Below, piece after piece: positions 6,270 to 8,735 of a stretch of DNA of 8,735 bases. Source of the stretch: Acidobacteriota bacterium (GTDB lineage: Bacteria; Acidobacteriota; Holophagae; Thermotomaculales; Thermotomaculaceae); assembly GCA_027038695.1 (NCBI GenBank), contig JALWHA010000241.1, forward strand, positions 1-8,735, read 5' to 3'. Positions within the stretch are counted from its first letter, which is position 1. Each line of letters opens with the position of its first letter. Under the pieces are notes generated by a model. The model searched no databases. It worked only from the letters and a program-made list of their open reading frames with translations, and was not told the DNA's origin. A program made the position numbers and the translations under genes.

Positions 6270-7451
6270 ATGGGAAACCCGGTAATTGTTGGAGCGGTTA
6301 GAACTCCTATCGGAAGATTTTTAGGTGGATTAGCGTCATTCAGGGCGCCTGAGTTAGGCTCTATTGCTATAAAAGAAGTGGTAAACAGAACAGGTATAAA
6401 CAAAGAAGAAATCGACGAAGTGATTATGGGTAATGTTGTTCAGGCGGGAATCGGTCAAAATCCGGCGAGACAGGCTGCGATATTTGCAGAACTCCCGGTT
6501 AAGATTCCTTCATTAACGGTAAACAAGGTTTGCGGATCAGGTTTAAGAGCGATTATGCTTGCCGCACAGACTATTAAGGCAGGGGATTCAAAGCTTGCAA
6601 TTGCAGGCGGAATGGAGAGTATGTCAAATTGTCCTTATCTTTTAGATAAAGCAAGAACCGGTTACAGGTTAGGCAACGGCGTTTTGATAGACTCAATGGT
6701 TCACGACGGATTATGGGATATATACAACGATTATCATATGGGCATAACAGCGGAACTAGTCGCTGAAAAGTACGGAATTACAAGGGAGCAGCAGGACGAA
6801 TACGCATACAATTCTCAAAAGAAGGCTGTTGAGGCTATTCAAAGCGGTGCTTTTAAAGACGAGATTATCCCGGTTGAAGTGCCTCAGAGAAAAGGGGAGC
6901 CTGTAATTGTTGATACTGACGAAGGGCCAAGGGCAGACACGACAATGGAAAAATTGGGTAAATTAAGGCCTGCCTTTAAAAAAGACGGCTCTGTTACCGC
7001 AGGCAACGCTTCCACAATTAACGATGGTGCAGCGGCCGTAGTTGTTGCAGACGAAGATTATGCCGTTAAAAACAACCTTCCTATAAGGGCAAGGATTGTT
7101 GACTATGCCGTTTCAGGGCTTGAACCTCAATGGGTTATGCTAACCCCTATACCTGCAATAAAAATGCTCTGGGAAAAGACAGGCTGGAAAAACGAAGATG
7201 TTGATTTATATGAAATAAACGAGGCCTTTGCGGTGCAACTTGTTGCTGTAATTGACGAATTGAAATTAGACCCGGCAAAGGTCAATGTAAACGGCGGCGC
7301 AGTTGCTTTAGGCCACCCTATCGGAGCAACGGGGGCAAGGCTTATGACCACCCTTCTTTACGCTCTGGAAAAGAGAAACCTTAAAAGAGGTATTGTGGCT
7401 TTATGTTTAGGCGGCGGCAATGCTGTTGCAATGGCTATTGAGAGGGTTTAG
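6270..7451 (+). CDS. Acetyl-CoA acetyltransferase (biosynthetic-type thiolase)
   Basis: Catalyses the reversible Claisen condensation of two acetyl-CoA to acetoacetyl-CoA, or the reverse cleavage, in the cytoplasm. The 393-residue length is that of the AtoB/PhaA/ThlA type. The acyl-accepting Cys88 is in [10 protein letters not shown], Asn317 in the NEAFA motif, His349 in [12 protein letters not shown] and the proton-donor Cys379 in [10 protein letters not shown]. The loop [17 protein letters not shown] with [20 protein letters not shown] resembles short-chain acetoacetyl-CoA thiolases more than long-chain FadA. The start ATG follows GAGAGGTG. No hydroxyacyl-CoA dehydrogenase, HMG-CoA synthase or PHA gene is next to it, so the pathway (butyrate-type fermentation, isoprenoid mevalonate, fatty-acid breakdown) cannot be fixed from this window. 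No active-site residue is missing. Confidence 0.95.
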   Translation: MGNPVIVGAVRTPIGRFLGGLASFRAPELGSIAIKEVVNRTGINKEEIDEVIMGNVVQAGIGQNPARQAAIFAELPVKIPSLTVNKVCGSGLRAIMLAAQTIKAGDSKLAIAGGMESMSNCPYLLDKARTGYRLGNGVLIDSMVHDGLWDIYNDYHMGITAELVAEKYGITREQQDEYAYNSQKKAVEAIQSGAFKDEIIPVEVPQRKGEPVIVDTDEGPRADTTMEKLGKLRPAFKKDGSVTAGNASTINDGAAAVVVADEDYAVKNNLPIRARIVDYAVSGLEPQWVMLTPIPAIKMLWEKTGWKNEDVDLYEINEAFAVQLVAVIDELKLDPAKVNVNGGAVALGHPIGATGARLMTTLLYALEKRNLKRGIVALCLGGGNAVAMAIERV

Positions 7452-7456
7452 TTTTT

Positions 7457-8725
7457 ATGAAAAAAAACATTTTGATTTCTTTGCTGACGGTTTTGGTTTT
7501 TGCTTTTTGTATTGCGGCTGCTGATTATGATAAACAGGCAGCGTCGTTAGTTGATCTTGGAGAATTTTTAAAACAGAATTCGGTTAATGATTTTACCTAT
7601 AAAAAATTTGTTGAAGGCTCAATAAGCGGTATGCTTGCAACCCTTGACCCTCACTCTACTTTTTTAAATGAAGAGATGTATAAGAGAATGATGGAGGAGC
7701 AAAGAGGCAAGTTTTACGGGGTTGGGATGATAATCTCTCAGAGAAACGGCAAGATTACCGTAATTGCGCCGATTGCTAATACACCTGCGGCAAAGGCCGG
7801 GCTTCGTTCCGGGGATATTATCTATGCCATAAACGGTGAGTCAACCGAAGGAATGAATGTAAACGATGCTGTTTCTAAGTTGAGGGGCAAAAAGGGAACA
7901 AAGGTTGTTATTACAATCAAAAGGCCGGGGTATAAAAACCTTCTGACCTTTACCATTATGCGTGCAGAAATTCCGGAAAACACCGTAGAATACGCATTTA
8001 TGGTAGATAAAGACACCGGTTATATCCTGATTAAGAGTTTTGGGGAAAAAACCGGTAAAGAGGTTTATGAGGCATTGAATAAATTAAAGGAACAAGGGAT
8101 GAAAAAACTTGTTCTTGATTTAAGGAATAACCCCGGCGGGTTGTTAGGCTCTGCGGTGATTGTTTCGGACCTTTTTCTTCCTAAGGGCGATCTCGTTGTG
8201 TACATTAAGGGAAGAGAAAAGGAAGACAGGACCGATTACTATGCGAGAAATAACTTCGGTTTTGAAAATATGCCTCTCGTTGTTTTAATTAACAGGGGAA
8301 GCGCTTCAGGTGCAGAGATTGTAGCAGGTTCCATACAGGATAATGACAGAGGGATACTTGTAGGGAAAACCTCGTGGGGTAAAGGACTTGTTCAAACTGT
8401 TTTTAACATAGGTAAAAAAATGGCATTGGCTTTAACCACGGCAAAGTATTACACTCCTTCGGGAAGATGCATTCAAAGGGATTACAAAACCTCATTCGGA
8501 GACTATTTTAATCCTCAGATTCAGACTGAAGAAGAAAAAAACAAAAACAAACCTGTTTTTGAAACAACAAAGTTAAAGAGAAAGGTATACGGCGGAGGGG
8601 GAATAACGCCGGATTACAAGGTTGACCCTGAGAAATTAAGCGATTTTTTGGTTGAGCTTAGATTCAGGGATTCTGCATTCTTTAGATTTGCAGTTGAATA
8701 TACGAATAAACACAAAAAAATATAG
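7457..8725 (+). CDS. C-terminal processing peptidase, CtpA/Prc type (S41 family)
   Basis: A serine protease of the periplasm that cuts proteins near their C-terminus; Prc/CtpA relatives act on envelope proteins, peptidoglycan hydrolases or misfolded substrates. The 422 residues start with a Sec signal peptide (probable cleavage in AAA|DYDK near 22; FAFC is not a good lipobox). After an N-terminal domain with TLDPHSTF come a PDZ domain (about 85-170; YGVGMII, AGLRSGDIIYAING) and the S41 domain with LVLDLRNNPGGLL. By alignment in my head to E. coli Prc (Ser452, Lys477, Gln481), the catalytic residues are Ser284 (GSASGAEI), Lys309 (WGKGLVQT) and Gln313, with the correct 25-residue Ser-Lys spacing. 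ALTTAKYYTPSGRCIQRDY is standard. The C-terminal FFRFAVEY tail resembles Acidobacteriota members. It follows the thiolase by five bases with GAGAGGG inside the thiolase end, so the pair is probably one transcript. Confidence 0.95.
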   Translation: MKKNILISLLTVLVFAFCIAAADYDKQAASLVDLGEFLKQNSVNDFTYKKFVEGSISGMLATLDPHSTFLNEEMYKRMMEEQRGKFYGVGMIISQRNGKITVIAPIANTPAAKAGLRSGDIIYAINGESTEGMNVNDAVSKLRGKKGTKVVITIKRPGYKNLLTFTIMRAEIPENTVEYAFMVDKDTGYILIKSFGEKTGKEVYEALNKLKEQGMKKLVLDLRNNPGGLLGSAVIVSDLFLPKGDLVVYIKGREKEDRTDYYARNNFGFENMPLVVLINRGSASGAEIVAGSIQDNDRGILVGKTSWGKGLVQTVFNIGKKMALALTTAKYYTPSGRCIQRDYKTSFGDYFNPQIQTEEEKNKNKPVFETTKLKRKVYGGGGITPDYKVDPEKLSDFLVELRFRDSAFFRFAVEYTNKHKKI

Positions 8726-8735
8726 AGTTCTTTTG

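Noticed and set aside
7457..7530. Lipoprotein signal for the CtpA-type protease because of Cys17
   Set aside because: The residues before the cysteine (VFAFC) do not fit a lipobox, and AAA|D nearby is a good ordinary signal-peptidase site.
8726..8735. Last ten bases after the protease stop
   Set aside because: Too short to show a start, ribosome site or terminator.

Overview
The window is a compact, AT-rich stretch of bacterial chromosome with every recognisable gene on the + strand. It looks like a Gram-negative (diderm) bacterium: one protein appears to be an outer-membrane beta-barrel and three proteins carry Sec-type signal peptides. The C-terminal processing protease (PDZ plus S41, with a conserved C-terminal tail) and the DUF4412-like secreted protein most resemble what I recall from Acidobacteriota. 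That placement is an inference from protein style, not a search result. No mobile elements, tRNAs, rRNAs or CRISPR arrays are visible, so this is mostly ordinary housekeeping sequence.

Layout. Bases 1-148 hold the end of a gene with a four-cysteine cluster typical of MutY/EndoIII DNA glycosylases. Its TGA abuts the ATG of guaA (GMP synthase). A GT2 glycosyltransferase follows with a one-base overlap. After a 58-base gap with a possible weak promoter come a secreted DUF4412-like protein, uppP (undecaprenyl-diphosphate phosphatase, again with a one-base overlap), a TatD-family metal-dependent nuclease, a small DsrE-like protein and a predicted outer-membrane barrel protein. Gaps among these last five are at most 18 bases, so they probably share transcripts. 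After a 144-base intergenic region come an acetyl-CoA acetyltransferase and a CtpA-type protease, 5 bases apart.

Several genes serve the envelope: GT2 (surface glycans), UppP (recycling of the lipid carrier for peptidoglycan and glycans), the DUF4412-like protein, the barrel protein and CtpA (periplasmic proteolysis). They are interleaved with nucleotide metabolism and DNA repair or turnover genes, as is common in small co-directional clusters.

The most interesting part is the intergenic region 6126-6269. It holds, in order: an AT-rich hairpin starting at the stop codon of the barrel gene; a near-consensus sigma-54 (-24/-12) promoter; a short segment with a 16S-3'-end-like ACCTCCTTT motif; a GC hairpin followed by nine T; and a plausible sigma-70 promoter whose -35 lies in the terminator loop, just before the thiolase gene. 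Read together, this could encode a sigma-54-dependent small RNA of about 55 nt, or a leader attenuator of the thiolase-ctpA pair. This is a hypothesis from sequence alone.
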